Source: Segatella copri (GTDB lineage: Bacteria > Bacteroidota > Bacteroidia > Bacteroidales > Bacteroidaceae). From it: a stretch of DNA of 64,000 bases. The stretch spans positions 1-64,000 of the forward strand of contig NZ_NMPZ01000022.1 of the NCBI RefSeq assembly GCF_002224675.1, written 5' to 3'. A model generated the notes under the pieces. That model had not been told where the DNA came from. It did no database searches and saw only the letters and a program-made list of their open reading frames with translations. The position numbers and the translations under genes were made by a program. This document shows positions 26,570 to 35,865 of the stretch, piece after piece (positions within the stretch are counted from its first letter, which is position 1; each line of letters starts with the position of its first letter).

Positions 26570-27493
26570 ATGGTTAAGATTGTTTATGCATTCTTTTATG
26601 CGATATCGCTGCTGCCATTCAGGCTGCTCTATTGCATTGCCGATTTCGAGTACTTCATGATGTATCGCGTCATCAAGTACCGCAGGGGTATTGTGCGTAA
26701 GAATCTCATCACCTCTTTTCCTGAGAAATCAGAAGAAGAGATTATCGACATCGAGAAGAAGTTCTATCGCTGGTTCAGCGATTACTTCTTCGAGGCAGTC
26801 AAGTTACTCAGCATCAGTGACAAGGAGTTGCACCAGCGATTCCAGGTCATCAACAGTGAGGAAGTGGAGCAATGTTTCCTGGAAGGTCAGAACGTGGCAG
26901 CTATCCTGGGCCATTACTGCAACTGGGAGTGGCTCTCATGCGTGGGTATCGAACTGCCCAAGTCACGCAAGATAGGCCTCATCTATCATCCTCTGCGCAA
27001 CCAAGCCTTCGACGAACTCTTCAAGCGCATCCGTTCTCACGAGGAGAATGGCGTGGTGGTGCCCAAGAAAGAAATCCTCCGCTATCTGGTGGATTACAAG
27101 CGCAAGGGTATCATGAGCATCTTCGGCTACATCAGCGACCAGGGACCCAAGTGGGAGAACATCCACCTGTGGCTTCCTTTCCTCAACCATCCCGAAACCC
27201 CAGTGTTTACTGGCGGCGAGAGAATCATGAGAAAGATGAACGATGCCGTGTTCTATGTAGAGATGTCGCGCCCGAAGCGAGGCTACTATACGGCAACCTA
27301 CAAGCTCATCACCCGTGAGCCAAACACTCTGCCGGAGCACGAGATTACCCGTCGTTTCTTCCAGATGCTGGAAGCCACCATTCGCCAGAATCCACCTTAT
27401 TATTTATGGACGCATAACAGATGGAAGCGAACCAAGGAGGAGTTTGACAAGCGATATGAAGTGGTGAAGGGGAAAGTTGTGCCAAGAGAATAG
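26570..27493 (+). CDS. Lipid A biosynthesis acyltransferase (LpxL/HtrB family)
   Basis: Inner-membrane-associated late acyltransferase adding a secondary acyl chain to lipid A. The 307-residue protein has an N-terminal hydrophobic helix and the catalytic H-x4-E motif at GHYCNWEW (His115, Glu120). It lies 41 bp downstream of the MsbA-type exporter, forming a lipid A modification and transport pair. An ornithine-lipid or other acyltransferase role is a lesser possibility. Confidence 0.88.
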   Translation: MVKIVYAFFYAISLLPFRLLYCIADFEYFMMYRVIKYRRGIVRKNLITSFPEKSEEEIIDIEKKFYRWFSDYFFEAVKLLSISDKELHQRFQVINSEEVEQCFLEGQNVAAILGHYCNWEWLSCVGIELPKSRKIGLIYHPLRNQAFDELFKRIRSHEENGVVVPKKEILRYLVDYKRKGIMSIFGYISDQGPKWENIHLWLPFLNHPETPVFTGGERIMRKMNDAVFYVEMSRPKRGYYTATYKLITREPNTLPEHEITRRFFQMLEATIRQNPPYYLWTHNRWKRTKEEFDKRYEVVKGKVVPRE

Positions 27494-27543
27494 AGTTGTT
27501 CCAAAAGACTAGAGTTTATCTTAATAACAGAAAGGGTTACAAG

Positions 27544-29268
27544 ATGATAGAAGCCAAAAGAGTACCTTATGGAGTCACTGATTTCCTGAGAGTTATCAGA
27601 GAAAATCAGTATTACGTAGATAAGACTATGTATATTCCGTTGTTGGAGGCTCAACCCGACTATCTGATATTCATTCGCCCTCGCCGCTTCGGCAAGAGCC
27701 TGTTTCTCAGTATGCTCGAAGCTTACTATGATTGCAAGCTAAAAGACCAGTTCCAGGAAATCTTCGGAGGTCTCTGGATAGGCAGGCAGCCTACCCCTCT
27801 ACAGGGAAAGTATCAAGTACTGACACTCGATTTCTCGCAGGTAGGAGGAAACATCGACAACCTGGAGGAGCGCTTCAATTCATATTGCAATATCTGCTTT
27901 GACGCTTTCATCAACAGATATGCACAATTCTATGATGATGCAACCAGAAAGGCCGTTCTTGCAGAGGATGTAGCATCCAATAAGCTTGCTACTATCCAAA
28001 AATACGCAAAAGAACAGAATTATCAGCTGTATCTCATCATTGACGAATACGACAACTTCACCAATACCGTGCTCAACGAGCAAGGCGAAGAAGTGTATCA
28101 TGCGATGACACATGCCAGCGGTTTCTACCGCGACTACTTCAAGAAGTTCAAGGGTTCATTCGCCAAGATATTCATGATGGGTGTAAGTCCTGTAACACTA
28201 GACGATGTTACCAGCGGCTTCAACATCGGCTGGCATATATCAACCAAGCCTGAGTTTGACAAGATGCTGGGCTTCAGCACAGAAGATGTGCGAGCCATGT
28301 TTACCCGTTATCGTGATGCGGGACAGATACCGGCAGATAGCGATATCGAGGCAATGATAGAAGAGATTAAGCCGTGGTATGACAACTATTGCTTCTCAGA
28401 GGCATGCTTAAACAGCAAGGTCAGGGTTTTCAATTGCGATATGGTGTTATATTATCTCCGTAATTACATGGACGATGGTAAAGCCCCAAAACAGATGATA
28501 GACCCAAACACGAAGACCGACTACAACAAGATGAAGCGACTGCTCCAGCTCGACAAGCTAGACGGCAACCGCAAGGGCATCATCCGCAGGATTACGGAGG
28601 AAGGCAGCATCGTATCGAATCTTTACGAAACCTTCCCTGCCAGTGAAATCGTGAAGCCGGAATACTTCCCAAGCCTGCTGTTCTATTACGGCATGCTTAC
28701 CATCAAGGATACTTTCGGCGACCAGTTGCTCTTGGGAATCCCGAACAACAACGTCCGCCGTCAATATTATGGCTATCTGCAGGAGCAATATCAGGAAATC
28801 AACCATATCAACCTGAATGAGTTTGGTTATATGCTCACCTGCATGGCGTTTTATGGAAAATGGGAAGATGTCTTGGGCTTTATGTCGAAGGCTTACGCCG
28901 AAGTGGCATCAGTAAGAGATGGCATCGAAGCCGAGCGCAACCTGCAAGGTTTCTTTATGGCATATCTCTACCTGAGCAGCTATTACATTACGGCTCCCGA
29001 GCTTGAGTTGAATCACGGCTATTGTGATTTCTTCCTCTTACCCGACCTGACCCACTATCCTACCAAGCATAGCTACATCATCGAACTGAAGATGTTGCCA
29101 GCCAAGGATTTCGAGACAAAAGCCGAGGCACAATGGCAGGAAGCAGTAGAACAGATCAATCGCTATGCCGCAGCACCAAGAATAGAAGTCTTGCGCCAAG
29201 GCACGACATTGCATAAAATCATCATCCAGTTTGCCGGATGGGAAATGAAACGAATGGAAGAAGTATAA
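27544..29268 (+). CDS. AAA ATPase with C-terminal PD-(D/E)XK nuclease-like domain
   Basis: Protein of the AAA-ATPase-like/DUF1703 family, frequent and multicopy in Bacteroidales. N-terminal P-loop in IRPRRFGKSLFL and Walker B YLIIDEYDN. The C-terminal part has a PD-(D/E)XK-like core: GYCDFFLLPD followed by SYIIELKML. The 574-residue length is typical. The start ATG at 27544 fits the family opening (KRVPYGVTDF); an in-frame codon at 27496 would overlap the previous gene's end. Role is unknown; defence or mobile-element association has been suggested for relatives. Confidence 0.8.
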   Translation: MIEAKRVPYGVTDFLRVIRENQYYVDKTMYIPLLEAQPDYLIFIRPRRFGKSLFLSMLEAYYDCKLKDQFQEIFGGLWIGRQPTPLQGKYQVLTLDFSQVGGNIDNLEERFNSYCNICFDAFINRYAQFYDDATRKAVLAEDVASNKLATIQKYAKEQNYQLYLIIDEYDNFTNTVLNEQGEEVYHAMTHASGFYRDYFKKFKGSFAKIFMMGVSPVTLDDVTSGFNIGWHISTKPEFDKMLGFSTEDVRAMFTRYRDAGQIPADSDIEAMIEEIKPWYDNYCFSEACLNSKVRVFNCDMVLYYLRNYMDDGKAPKQMIDPNTKTDYNKMKRLLQLDKLDGNRKGIIRRITEEGSIVSNLYETFPASEIVKPEYFPSLLFYYGMLTIKDTFGDQLLLGIPNNNVRRQYYGYLQEQYQEINHINLNEFGYMLTCMAFYGKWEDVLGFMSKAYAEVASVRDGIEAERNLQGFFMAYLYLSSYYITAPELELNHGYCDFFLLPDLTHYPTKHSYIIELKMLPAKDFETKAEAQWQEAVEQINRYAAAPRIEVLRQGTTLHKIIIQFAGWEMKRMEEV

Positions 29269-29294
29269 ACTTGCACATCTAATCAATAGGCTAT

Positions 29295-30326
29295 ATGAAG
29301 GAAAGAAGATTATGTTATATCAGCCGCACTTATTACAATCAGACAAGTGCTGGCAACAAGGCAAAGACAGATTACGAAAAGGTGCTGCACTCGATGGGGG
29401 CAGCAAGCATCGGCTTGCCTTGCAAAATCGACAACAATAAATTCCTGGCCTTCTTCTATAACCTGGCGAGTACCCTCATCGCCTGCTCTCGCATACAGAA
29501 AGGAGATGTCATCGTACTGCAATATCCTGTAAAGAAATATTTTTCCTTCATCTGCAAGATGGCACACCTCAAAGGAGCCAAGACCATTTCCCTGATTCAT
29601 GATTTGGGCAGTTTTCGACGAAAGAAACTAACCGTAGCCCAGGAATTGAAACGCCTGAGCCACACCGACTATATCATCGCCACCAACCAGGCGATGAAAC
29701 TGTGGCTTGAGCAGCAAGGCTTGGAAAAGCCTATCGGAGCCCTGGGATTCCATGATTATCTGTCGCCATCCGTTGCAGCAGACAAGAAGCACCAGCCCAA
29801 CAAGGTATGGAATATCGTATATGCCGGCTCACTCAACCTGCGCAAAAACGCCTTTATCCTGAAGATGCAGGAACTGGATTACCAGTTTAAGTTTCATCTT
29901 TATGGAAACATGGAAGATTATGATGCCGTGGCAAAAGACAAGAACATCGTATGGCACGGCTTTATGAATGCCGACGATTTCATCAAGCAAGTGCATGGAA
30001 ACTTCGGTTTGGTATGGGATGGAGATTCCCTGGAAGAATGCCATGGCGACTTCGGAAGCTATCTGAAATACAACACCCCGCACAAGGCATCCTTCTACCT
30101 GCGTGCCGGATTACCTATCATCGTATGGAAAGAATCTGCCATTGCTCCGCTTGTAGAAGAGAGGGGAGTGGGATTTGCCATCAACTCCCTGAAAGAACTT
30201 CCAGGGCGCCTAGCCGGCATTTCGGAAGAAGAATATGCCGGTATGCTTGCCCAAACAAAGCAGATGGCGATAGCTATTAACAATGGCGAGAATCTGAAAA
30301 ACGCTATTCAGGAATGTTCGCTTTAG
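29295..30326 (+). CDS. Glycosyltransferase (galactofuranosyltransferase-like)
   Basis: Cytoplasmic glycosyltransferase of GT-B type, 343 residues, resembling beta-1,6-galactofuranosyltransferases of Bacteroidales. Seen features are an early YYNQTSAGNKAKTDYE segment, LIHDLGSFR, a long C-terminal domain with LPIIVWKESAIAPLV typical for retaining GT-B donor-binding sites, and no membrane helices. It is followed by another GT-B enzyme (43 bp gap). Sugar identity is inference. Confidence 0.75.
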   Translation: MKERRLCYISRTYYNQTSAGNKAKTDYEKVLHSMGAASIGLPCKIDNNKFLAFFYNLASTLIACSRIQKGDVIVLQYPVKKYFSFICKMAHLKGAKTISLIHDLGSFRRKKLTVAQELKRLSHTDYIIATNQAMKLWLEQQGLEKPIGALGFHDYLSPSVAADKKHQPNKVWNIVYAGSLNLRKNAFILKMQELDYQFKFHLYGNMEDYDAVAKDKNIVWHGFMNADDFIKQVHGNFGLVWDGDSLEECHGDFGSYLKYNTPHKASFYLRAGLPIIVWKESAIAPLVEERGVGFAINSLKELPGRLAGISEEEYAGMLAQTKQMAIAINNGENLKNAIQECSL

Positions 30327-30369
30327 AAATCCTCAACAGTAAGTTTTTAACATAAAAAGTCGATGAACA

Positions 30370-31425
30370 ATGAAGAATATATTAATAGACTTTACACGAT
30401 TAGCGGAAAAGTGCGGCTTTGGTGAAATCGCAGACAACTACAGCCAGCAGCTCATCAGCATTTCCGACATACAGGATATGCACTTCATCTTCCTGGTAAA
30501 GGAGAAGCATAAAGGATTTGCCGGAAACAACGTGGATTATGTATCAGTGGAACATCTGGCACATGATTTAAGGAAGCTCAACAAGAAAATTGATTTGTGG
30601 CATTCCACAGACCAATTGTTCATCAAGCGCAAACACAAAAAGGGGATGAAGAACATCCTGACTATCCATGACCTCAACTTCCTGCACGAGAAGAAAGGTA
30701 TCCATCGCCTGAAAACCCTCTGGAAGATGAAATGGCATATCAGACGTTCTGACTATATCACCGTCATCTCTGAATATGTAAAAGATGACCTGCTGAACCA
30801 TATCGATATAGGCAACAAACCATTGGATGTGATTTATAATGGCATCAAAGATACGGATCTGGAGCTGCAGAAGAAGCCGGAATACATCAAAGACGACAAG
30901 AAGTTCTTCTTTACCATCGGTCAGACCAGAGCCAAGAAGAATTTCAAGACTCTGATTCCGATGATGAAGTTCCTTCCGGAATATAAACTCTATATCTGCG
31001 GAAAGCCTTATAGCAAGCACTATTACGAACTGCAGAGAATCAAGGAAGAATGGGGTACGGAGAATGTAATCTTTACAGGAGAAATCAGCAATGCCGAGAA
31101 AAACTGGATGTATGCCCACTGTGAAGCCTTCCTCTTCCCTAGCCTTTTAGAGGGATTCGGACTCCCGGTACTGGAAGCCATGAGATTCAACGCCAAGGTC
31201 TTCTCTTCCAGATTCACCAGTCTGCCAGAGGTATGTAAGAACCATGCCACCTATTTCGACTCCTATGTTCCGGAAGAGATGGCGGCTACCGTAAAGGCTG
31301 GTATCGCCCAATGGAGCAAAGACTCGGAAGAGGCAAAAGCTGCCAGGGAATATTCGCTAGGCTATACTTACAGCAAATATACCCAAACCTACATCAACCT
31401 GTATAAGAAGATGTTAGGCATATAA
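30370..31425 (+). CDS. Glycosyltransferase family 4
   Basis: GT-B glycosyltransferase of 351 residues. Family 4 landmarks are the IGQTRAKKNFKTLI block (start of the donor-binding domain), SLLEGFGLPVLEAMRF (the E-x7-E motif) and VFSSRFTSLPEVC. It lacks a signal peptide, so it acts on a lipid-linked or lipid A acceptor at the cytoplasmic face. It follows the galactofuranosyltransferase-like gene in the same direction, so the two probably act on the same glycan. Confidence 0.85.
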   Translation: MKNILIDFTRLAEKCGFGEIADNYSQQLISISDIQDMHFIFLVKEKHKGFAGNNVDYVSVEHLAHDLRKLNKKIDLWHSTDQLFIKRKHKKGMKNILTIHDLNFLHEKKGIHRLKTLWKMKWHIRRSDYITVISEYVKDDLLNHIDIGNKPLDVIYNGIKDTDLELQKKPEYIKDDKKFFFTIGQTRAKKNFKTLIPMMKFLPEYKLYICGKPYSKHYYELQRIKEEWGTENVIFTGEISNAEKNWMYAHCEAFLFPSLLEGFGLPVLEAMRFNAKVFSSRFTSLPEVCKNHATYFDSYVPEEMAATVKAGIAQWSKDSEEAKAAREYSLGYTYSKYTQTYINLYKKMLGI

Positions 31426-31462
31426 GATATATGATATGACATATAAGATATGGCATGTACTG

Positions 31463-31499
31463 AGATATGCCCTTCTCACTTTTTGAAAAGGGCATATCT
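31463..31499. terminator. Bidirectional terminator overlapping a 3' coding end
   Basis: AGATATGCCCTT (31463-31474) pairs with AAGGGCATATCT (31488-31499), with a further outer GGCATGTA/ACATGCC pairing. The right arm encodes the last codons of the convergent glycosyltransferase gene, an economical layout. Confidence 0.75.
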
Positions 31500-32177
31500 T
31501 ACTACATGCCATAAATGCTTGATCTTAATCTCGATGAATCGTCCCAGTTTTCTCTTTCGCCAACTACCCGCAATGCGATGCACTCCTATCGTCTCGCTAT
31601 CCACCGGATAATGATTGTTGGGAGCAACAAGATGCGTAGGATAAACCGTCAAGCCAGGCATCACCTGCTTTTCGTCCTTCATCTGCCATCCGAAAGACTT
31701 CGCCACAGCCGACATCGTATAAGGTGAAATCGTATCATTGAAAGAGCCATCCGGATTCTTGAAATGGCGGTTCTGATAATATTCAAACATCTTCTGGCAG
31801 AACGCATTGCCCGCAGTACCCATAAAGAAGGCTGCCTGCAAGCCAAACTCCTCTTTATCCTTCTCGTTGAAAGTGGCAAAGCCATCCTCTGGAAGAATCT
31901 CATCAAAACGACGATGCAGATAGATATCGCTATCCATATAAATACCACCTTCTTTGTAAACGGCATAGAATCGCACAACATCGGCAGCGAAAGCCCACTT
32001 TCGGGCCTCCAGGGCCTCATCGATAAAGGCACAGCCAATAGACTTTGCCGCAGCATAATCCCAAACTTTAACTACATAGTCGGGCATCAGGCACTTCCAT
32101 GTATCCAAACAAACCTTTATCTCTACAGGATAAGGGTCATTGCTAAACCAGCAAAGGTGAATGAGTTTTGGTGTCAT
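31476..32177 (-). CDS. Glycosyltransferase with DXD motif (GT32-like)
   Basis: GT-A type sugar transferase, 233 residues from the chosen start. It opens MTPKLIHLCWF, the classic start of capsule-type alpha-glycosyltransferases, and has the metal-binding DSD in YMDSDIYLHR. A TTG codon at 32201 would extend the frame but lies inside the -7 promoter element, so ATG 32177 is the real start. It points toward the upstream glycosyltransferases and shares their terminator. Donor and acceptor unknown. Confidence 0.82.
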   Translation of the reverse strand: MTPKLIHLCWFSNDPYPVEIKVCLDTWKCLMPDYVVKVWDYAAAKSIGCAFIDEALEARKWAFAADVVRFYAVYKEGGIYMDSDIYLHRRFDEILPEDGFATFNEKDKEEFGLQAAFFMGTAGNAFCQKMFEYYQNRHFKNPDGSFNDTISPYTMSAVAKSFGWQMKDEKQVMPGLTVYPTHLVAPNNHYPVDSETIGVHRIAGSWRKRKLGRFIEIKIKHLWHVVRYALFKK

Positions 32178-32198
32178 CTCTATTATTCTCTTTTTCTG

Positions 32199-32206
32199 CA
32201 AAGGTA
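32199..32206 (-). promoter_or_regulatory. -7 element of the GT32-like gene
   Basis: CAAAGGTA on the plus strand reads TACCTTTG. It is 21 nt upstream of the ATG at 32177. Confidence 0.6.
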
Positions 32207-32268
32207 CGAAAAACTATCCAAAGAGCAAAAAAAATCCCGGAATATTTGCCATACTCAATTATGTTTAG

Positions 32269-32331
32269 TACCTTTGCACCTATACACAATATAAGCTTTA
32301 ACATTTATTGTTTATCTTGCATGCAAGATAA
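32269..32331 (+). promoter_or_regulatory. -7 element and palindrome in the leader of the DUF6056 gene
   Basis: TACCTTTG (32269-32276) starts a leader of about 145 nt for the gene at 32423. A perfect 20-bp palindrome, TTATCTTGCATGCAAGATAA, lies at 32312-32331, about 35 bp past the predicted transcription start. It could be an operator or an RNA hairpin. Confidence 0.5.
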
Positions 32332-32422
32332 TGGCAACAAGGATGTTATAATATATAGAAAGTAAGAAGTAAAGAAAGAACAAAAAGTCAAAAGAAAGTA
32401 ATATAAAAGGATAAAAGCAGTT

Positions 32423-33988
32423 ATGAATAAGAAGCAATTGAAAATTGTAACAGGAGTAGCTATTGCAGTTCTAATCGTATCCATCATTCCCATGTTATGG
32501 ATAAGCCAGTATCTTCATCCATTTGCGGATGATTATGTCTTTGGTGCAGAAGTATATAAGATTTGGAATGAGACCCATTCATTTCCGGCTTGCGTTCAGA
32601 CAGCCTGGAATGTAGCAATGACGATGTATCATACATGGCAGGGCACCTATTCCGCCTGCTTTCTCATGGCTCTACAACCAGGAGTATTCGGCCAATATTG
32701 GCTTGGAACATTCATCTTGATTTCCAGTTTGGTGACCTCCACTTACACCTTATTATATATGGTTATGCGAAAATTACTCCATTCGTCCAGATTGGAATAT
32801 CTCTTCGTATCTACCCTCTTCGTTCTGATGACCATCCAGTTTACATGGTCATACTACGATGCATTCTATTGGTATAACGGGGCGATGTACTACACTTTAT
32901 TCTATAGCATGTCTCTGTTTTTAGCATCTCTGCTCATAGGATATCAATTAAGTAGTTCCAAGTTCAAGAAAGCCCTTATCAGAGGGGCTTCCATCGTTCT
33001 ATCCATCATCATTGCCGGCGGAAACTTCGTGTCAGGACTTGGCATGGGAGCGATTCTGTTTGCAGCCATTCTCATCATGAAGATGGAACAAAGAAGATGG
33101 CCACGTTTATATATTACTATTCTCACCATCTATGGCATCGCCTTCCTTTTCAGCGTGTTGGCTCCTGGTAATGCGTTCAGACAAGTTACCATAGAAAGCA
33201 AGCCAAATGTTGTCGTTGCATTCTTCATGGCAATAGGAAAGAGCTTCGAGTTCTTATCAGAATCCATCAATATCGCTCAAATTCTGATGTTGATGCTTCT
33301 TAGCCCTACCCTTGTCAAGGCGGCAAGTAGCTCGAGATTCAAGTTCTCTCACCCTTGGCTATGCATCCTGATTACCGTTACGCTTTACAGTTCATTCTTC
33401 TTCGCCCACAGCTATGCCATGGGAACAAGAGGACCAGGCAGAGTACAGAACATCTATTCGTATATACACCTGTGGCTCATCTGCATCAATATTTATTATC
33501 TTTCTGGAGCTGTTCTGAGAAAGGCTGAGGCAAAAGCGCCATTAAGCTCTGCCATTATAGATTTCGTAACGGTATCTAAGAAGAAATATGCCAACTCGCT
33601 GCAGTATGCGCCATATTGTGCCATTGTCATCTTGATATTATCCGTAAGTCTCAAGGAAAGGACAACCAACAGAACCGTTTCACTTATGCTGAAAGGAACT
33701 GCCGTGAAATTTGACAAGGAAATGAACGAGCGTGAACTGGCACTGAAGACGAATACCCAAAGTGCCATAACATTGAAGCCTCTTACGGTAAAAATGCCTT
33801 CGGATGCATTCAATGACATCATGATTTATCCAGGATATTGGATCAATCAGGGAATGGCCCGATACTACGGCAAAGATAAGATTGTTGCCTCACCTGCCGC
33901 AAACATGCAGGAATCTCCAACCATGCTTCTTGCACGTTGCAAAAGAGACGTAGGACCAGGTAATTTGAAATTTGTATATATAAAATAA
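32423..33988 (+). CDS. DUF6056-type polytopic membrane protein
   Basis: Integral membrane protein of 521 residues with about ten helices and a soluble C-terminal tail of about 110 residues. The pattern (FADDYVFGAEVY after the first helix, then LAPGNAFRQ) matches DUF6056, which resembles GT-C oligosaccharyltransferase- or mannosyltransferase-type proteins. The early acidic pair (Asp-Asp in PFADDYVF) is where GT-C enzymes keep their catalytic acid. It sits among surface-glycan genes, consistent with lipid-linked sugar transfer; this remains inference. Confidence 0.7.
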   Translation: MNKKQLKIVTGVAIAVLIVSIIPMLWISQYLHPFADDYVFGAEVYKIWNETHSFPACVQTAWNVAMTMYHTWQGTYSACFLMALQPGVFGQYWLGTFILISSLVTSTYTLLYMVMRKLLHSSRLEYLFVSTLFVLMTIQFTWSYYDAFYWYNGAMYYTLFYSMSLFLASLLIGYQLSSSKFKKALIRGASIVLSIIIAGGNFVSGLGMGAILFAAILIMKMEQRRWPRLYITILTIYGIAFLFSVLAPGNAFRQVTIESKPNVVVAFFMAIGKSFEFLSESINIAQILMLMLLSPTLVKAASSSRFKFSHPWLCILITVTLYSSFFFAHSYAMGTRGPGRVQNIYSYIHLWLICINIYYLSGAVLRKAEAKAPLSSAIIDFVTVSKKKYANSLQYAPYCAIVILILSVSLKERTTNRTVSLMLKGTAVKFDKEMNERELALKTNTQSAITLKPLTVKMPSDAFNDIMIYPGYWINQGMARYYGKDKIVASPAANMQESPTMLLARCKRDVGPGNLKFVYIK

Positions 33989-34002
33989 TTGAACTTTCGC
34001 AT

Positions 34003-34048
34003 GTAAGCTCCACACGCCCTGAAAGGGCAGAAGCTCCTAGCCCAGGGC
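34003..34048 (+). repeat. REP-like repeat, copy A
   Basis: A 46-bp sequence identical to 62865-62910. It begins GTAAGCTCCACACGCCCTG and contains a GCCCT/AGGGC hairpin. Both copies lie in gaps between convergent gene ends. Confidence 0.8.
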
Positions 34049-34135
34049 GTATGGAATTTACTTGCAAGAGTTTAGCTACTTATAGCTCAGGCTTAAACTT
34101 GAGAAATTGCTTATGGCTTAAACTTAATTCGTTTC

Positions 34136-34888
34136 CTATAACTCCAGCTTAAACTTGATAGGATGCTTCTTGCCATAGCGGGTCCAGAACTTGGCGCGTT
34201 CCTTCATCACATAATCCACAGCCTCATCCACGTTGTAATCTCTTACCTTGGCATATTCAGAGACCAGGATTCGGATAAATTCCTTAGGTCCCCAGAACTT
34301 TCGGAGATTATAGAGTCCTTCCTTGACGCTGATTTCTCCAAACTTCATGCGATTGATATCCACGATGATGAAATGGAAGCCTTCATCATCCTGTTTCCAC
34401 AATACGTTGCCTGGCGTAAAATCCTTATGCAGAATTTTCTTGTCGTGCATATCTGCGGCAAAACGTGCCAACGCCTTAGCCAGCTTTTCGTAAGTACCAG
34501 GGGCTGCATCACCCACTTCGTAAAGGGTATGCAGGTTGTCACACTGCAGGGTGATGAGATAGGTATATCCCAGGAGTCCGATGGCATTACGCTCTTCGAT
34601 GAGCGCAATAGGCGCAGGGGTTCCGATGCCTTTCTTCTCCAATATCATCGGATATTCAAAGGCACGCTCCCCCTTAGGCTTTCTGATGCCTAGGGAATAA
34701 ACCAGACTGTTAGGTCCCTTTGGCACATGATAGCGCTTTACATTAATAATGGTTCCATCAGGAGCCTCCATCACCTTAATGAGATTGCGACCCGTGTAAA
34801 TCACACGTCCTTCCTTCTCGAACACATCCGGGATGCGTTCGATGAAACTTCTCATCTCTTCGTATTTTGGGTTTATCTTTATCTTCAT
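34136..34888 (-). CDS. LPS-kinase-like (Kdo/heptose kinase family) protein
   Basis: Cytoplasmic kinase-fold protein of 250 residues. It has an early nucleotide-binding strand (NVKRYHVP), the catalytic loop LHKDFTPGNVLW (His-Lys-Asp in place of His-Arg-Asp), and a VDINRMKFG block where the DFG would be, as in InaA/WaaP-type LPS kinases. Given the neighbouring glycan genes it probably phosphorylates an LPS inner-core sugar. A protein substrate cannot be excluded. Confidence 0.78.
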   Translation of the reverse strand: MKIKINPKYEEMRSFIERIPDVFEKEGRVIYTGRNLIKVMEAPDGTIINVKRYHVPKGPNSLVYSLGIRKPKGERAFEYPMILEKKGIGTPAPIALIEERNAIGLLGYTYLITLQCDNLHTLYEVGDAAPGTYEKLAKALARFAADMHDKKILHKDFTPGNVLWKQDDEGFHFIIVDINRMKFGEISVKEGLYNLRKFWGPKEFIRILVSEYAKVRDYNVDEAVDYVMKERAKFWTRYGKKHPIKFKLEL

Positions 34889-34943
34889 TTGTTTACTATA
34901 CTTTTATATTTTTGCCTAGGACGCTTTGGTACTCCAGGGAGCA

Positions 34944-35555
34944 TCATTTCCAAACTCTTCTCTTGAGCCACAACGCCAAAATGGGGTCACTCATTTCCAG
35001 ATGCTTAGGAGCAGGAGTCGTAATCAGATCTTTCACCATCAAGGATTTCTTCAGGCGGGTTACATTGGCGGCAGTACCCAGGCGATAAGTTTCCAATATT
35101 GCCGTCTGGGTGAAACCGGTATGTACTCCATTGGTGATGGCATGCAGGAAATTCATCTGATAGGCAGAAAGGTCTTCGGTCTGCTGAATAAACAAAGGCT
35201 CGCTGGCATCCAGCAACCGGTCTATTCCATATTTCAAGTCCTCTTCTGTTGCTACAGAATCATCCTGTACACGCAACCATACAAACCATGCCAACTGTTG
35301 TACATAAGAAGAATACCTATCTATTACCTGACAGATTTCACGAGCCAACTCTTCCGAGATATGCTTGCCGGTAGATTCGAATCGCTGACAGATATACTCC
35401 ACCCAGTCTTTCTCGCTTATCTTGTTCAGATAGAAGAAATCTCCAAAGCGATAAAATGGGTAACTGGCATTCTGGAACATTTGTTCCATCATGTGTTTCT
35501 TGCTTCCATAAAGGCAGTAAGATACATGGCTCTGCAATTGCCATACGCTACGGAG
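34944..35555 (-). pseudogene. 5'-truncated AAA ATPase remnant
   Basis: The frame encodes a protein matching residues 179-381 of the intact ATPase at 35866-37011, from LRSVWQ (intact protein MRSVWQ) to the C-terminal PxxxLWxKR end. Shared pieces include YCLYGSK.HMM and NPFYRFG-like segments. The P-loop and Walker B half is missing: an in-frame stop lies a few codons upstream of LRSVWQ, and no ATG occurs before the homology begins. The two are diverged, so this is an old relative rather than a fresh copy. Confidence 0.72.
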
Positions 35556-35599
35556 CTTCTTTACTTTTTCTCATAATTACTACCTTATTTTATACTATA

Positions 35600-35683
35600 C
35601 AGCTTTTCTTCTGCAAAAAAAATGCAAACGAGCGCAATGAAAGCTGGCTTTCAAATTGCCGAGTGCAGCTTTTCTTCTGCAAA
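35600..35683. repeat. Direct repeat pair upstream of the ATPase remnant
   Basis: CAGCTTTTCTTCTGCAAA occurs at 35600-35617 and again at 35666-35683. The second copy overlaps a minus-strand -7 element (CAAAGATA, 35680-35687). The region between the two divergent ATPase genes otherwise contains no gene. Confidence 0.6.
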
Positions 35684-35795
35684 GATAGCAAAAAAAAACA
35701 AATTAAACAAGGTTGTTTAAAACAATGTTGTTTAAAGCCATCTTTTTTTGCAGAAACAGCGATTCTTCGTCTGATAAAAACATAAAGTTTCATAA

Positions 35796-35842
35796 ATTAT
35801 ACCCTAGGGTATAATACCTTTGGGTATAATTTTGTAACTTTG
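35796..35842 (+). promoter_or_regulatory. Promoter with palindromic operator of the ATPase gene
   Basis: A perfect 20-bp palindrome, ATTATACCCTAGGGTATAAT, lies at 35796-35815, and a further half-site GGGTATAAT at 35822-35830. Both are just upstream of the -7 element TAACTTTG (35835-35842). The arrangement looks like a repressor or activator site covering the -33 region. Confidence 0.6.
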
Positions 35843-35865
35843 CAGAGAATCAAGACTTTAAGTAT

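Noticed and set aside
33843..34067. Short frame across REP-like copy A (also one across copy B)
   Set aside because: It is a translation of the repeat (LSGRVELT-type product), a well-known kind of false gene in this group.
35782..35797. ATAAAGTTTCATAAAT shared with 37110-37125
   Set aside because: A 16-bp AT-rich match upstream of two genes may be chance; spacing to the promoters differs.
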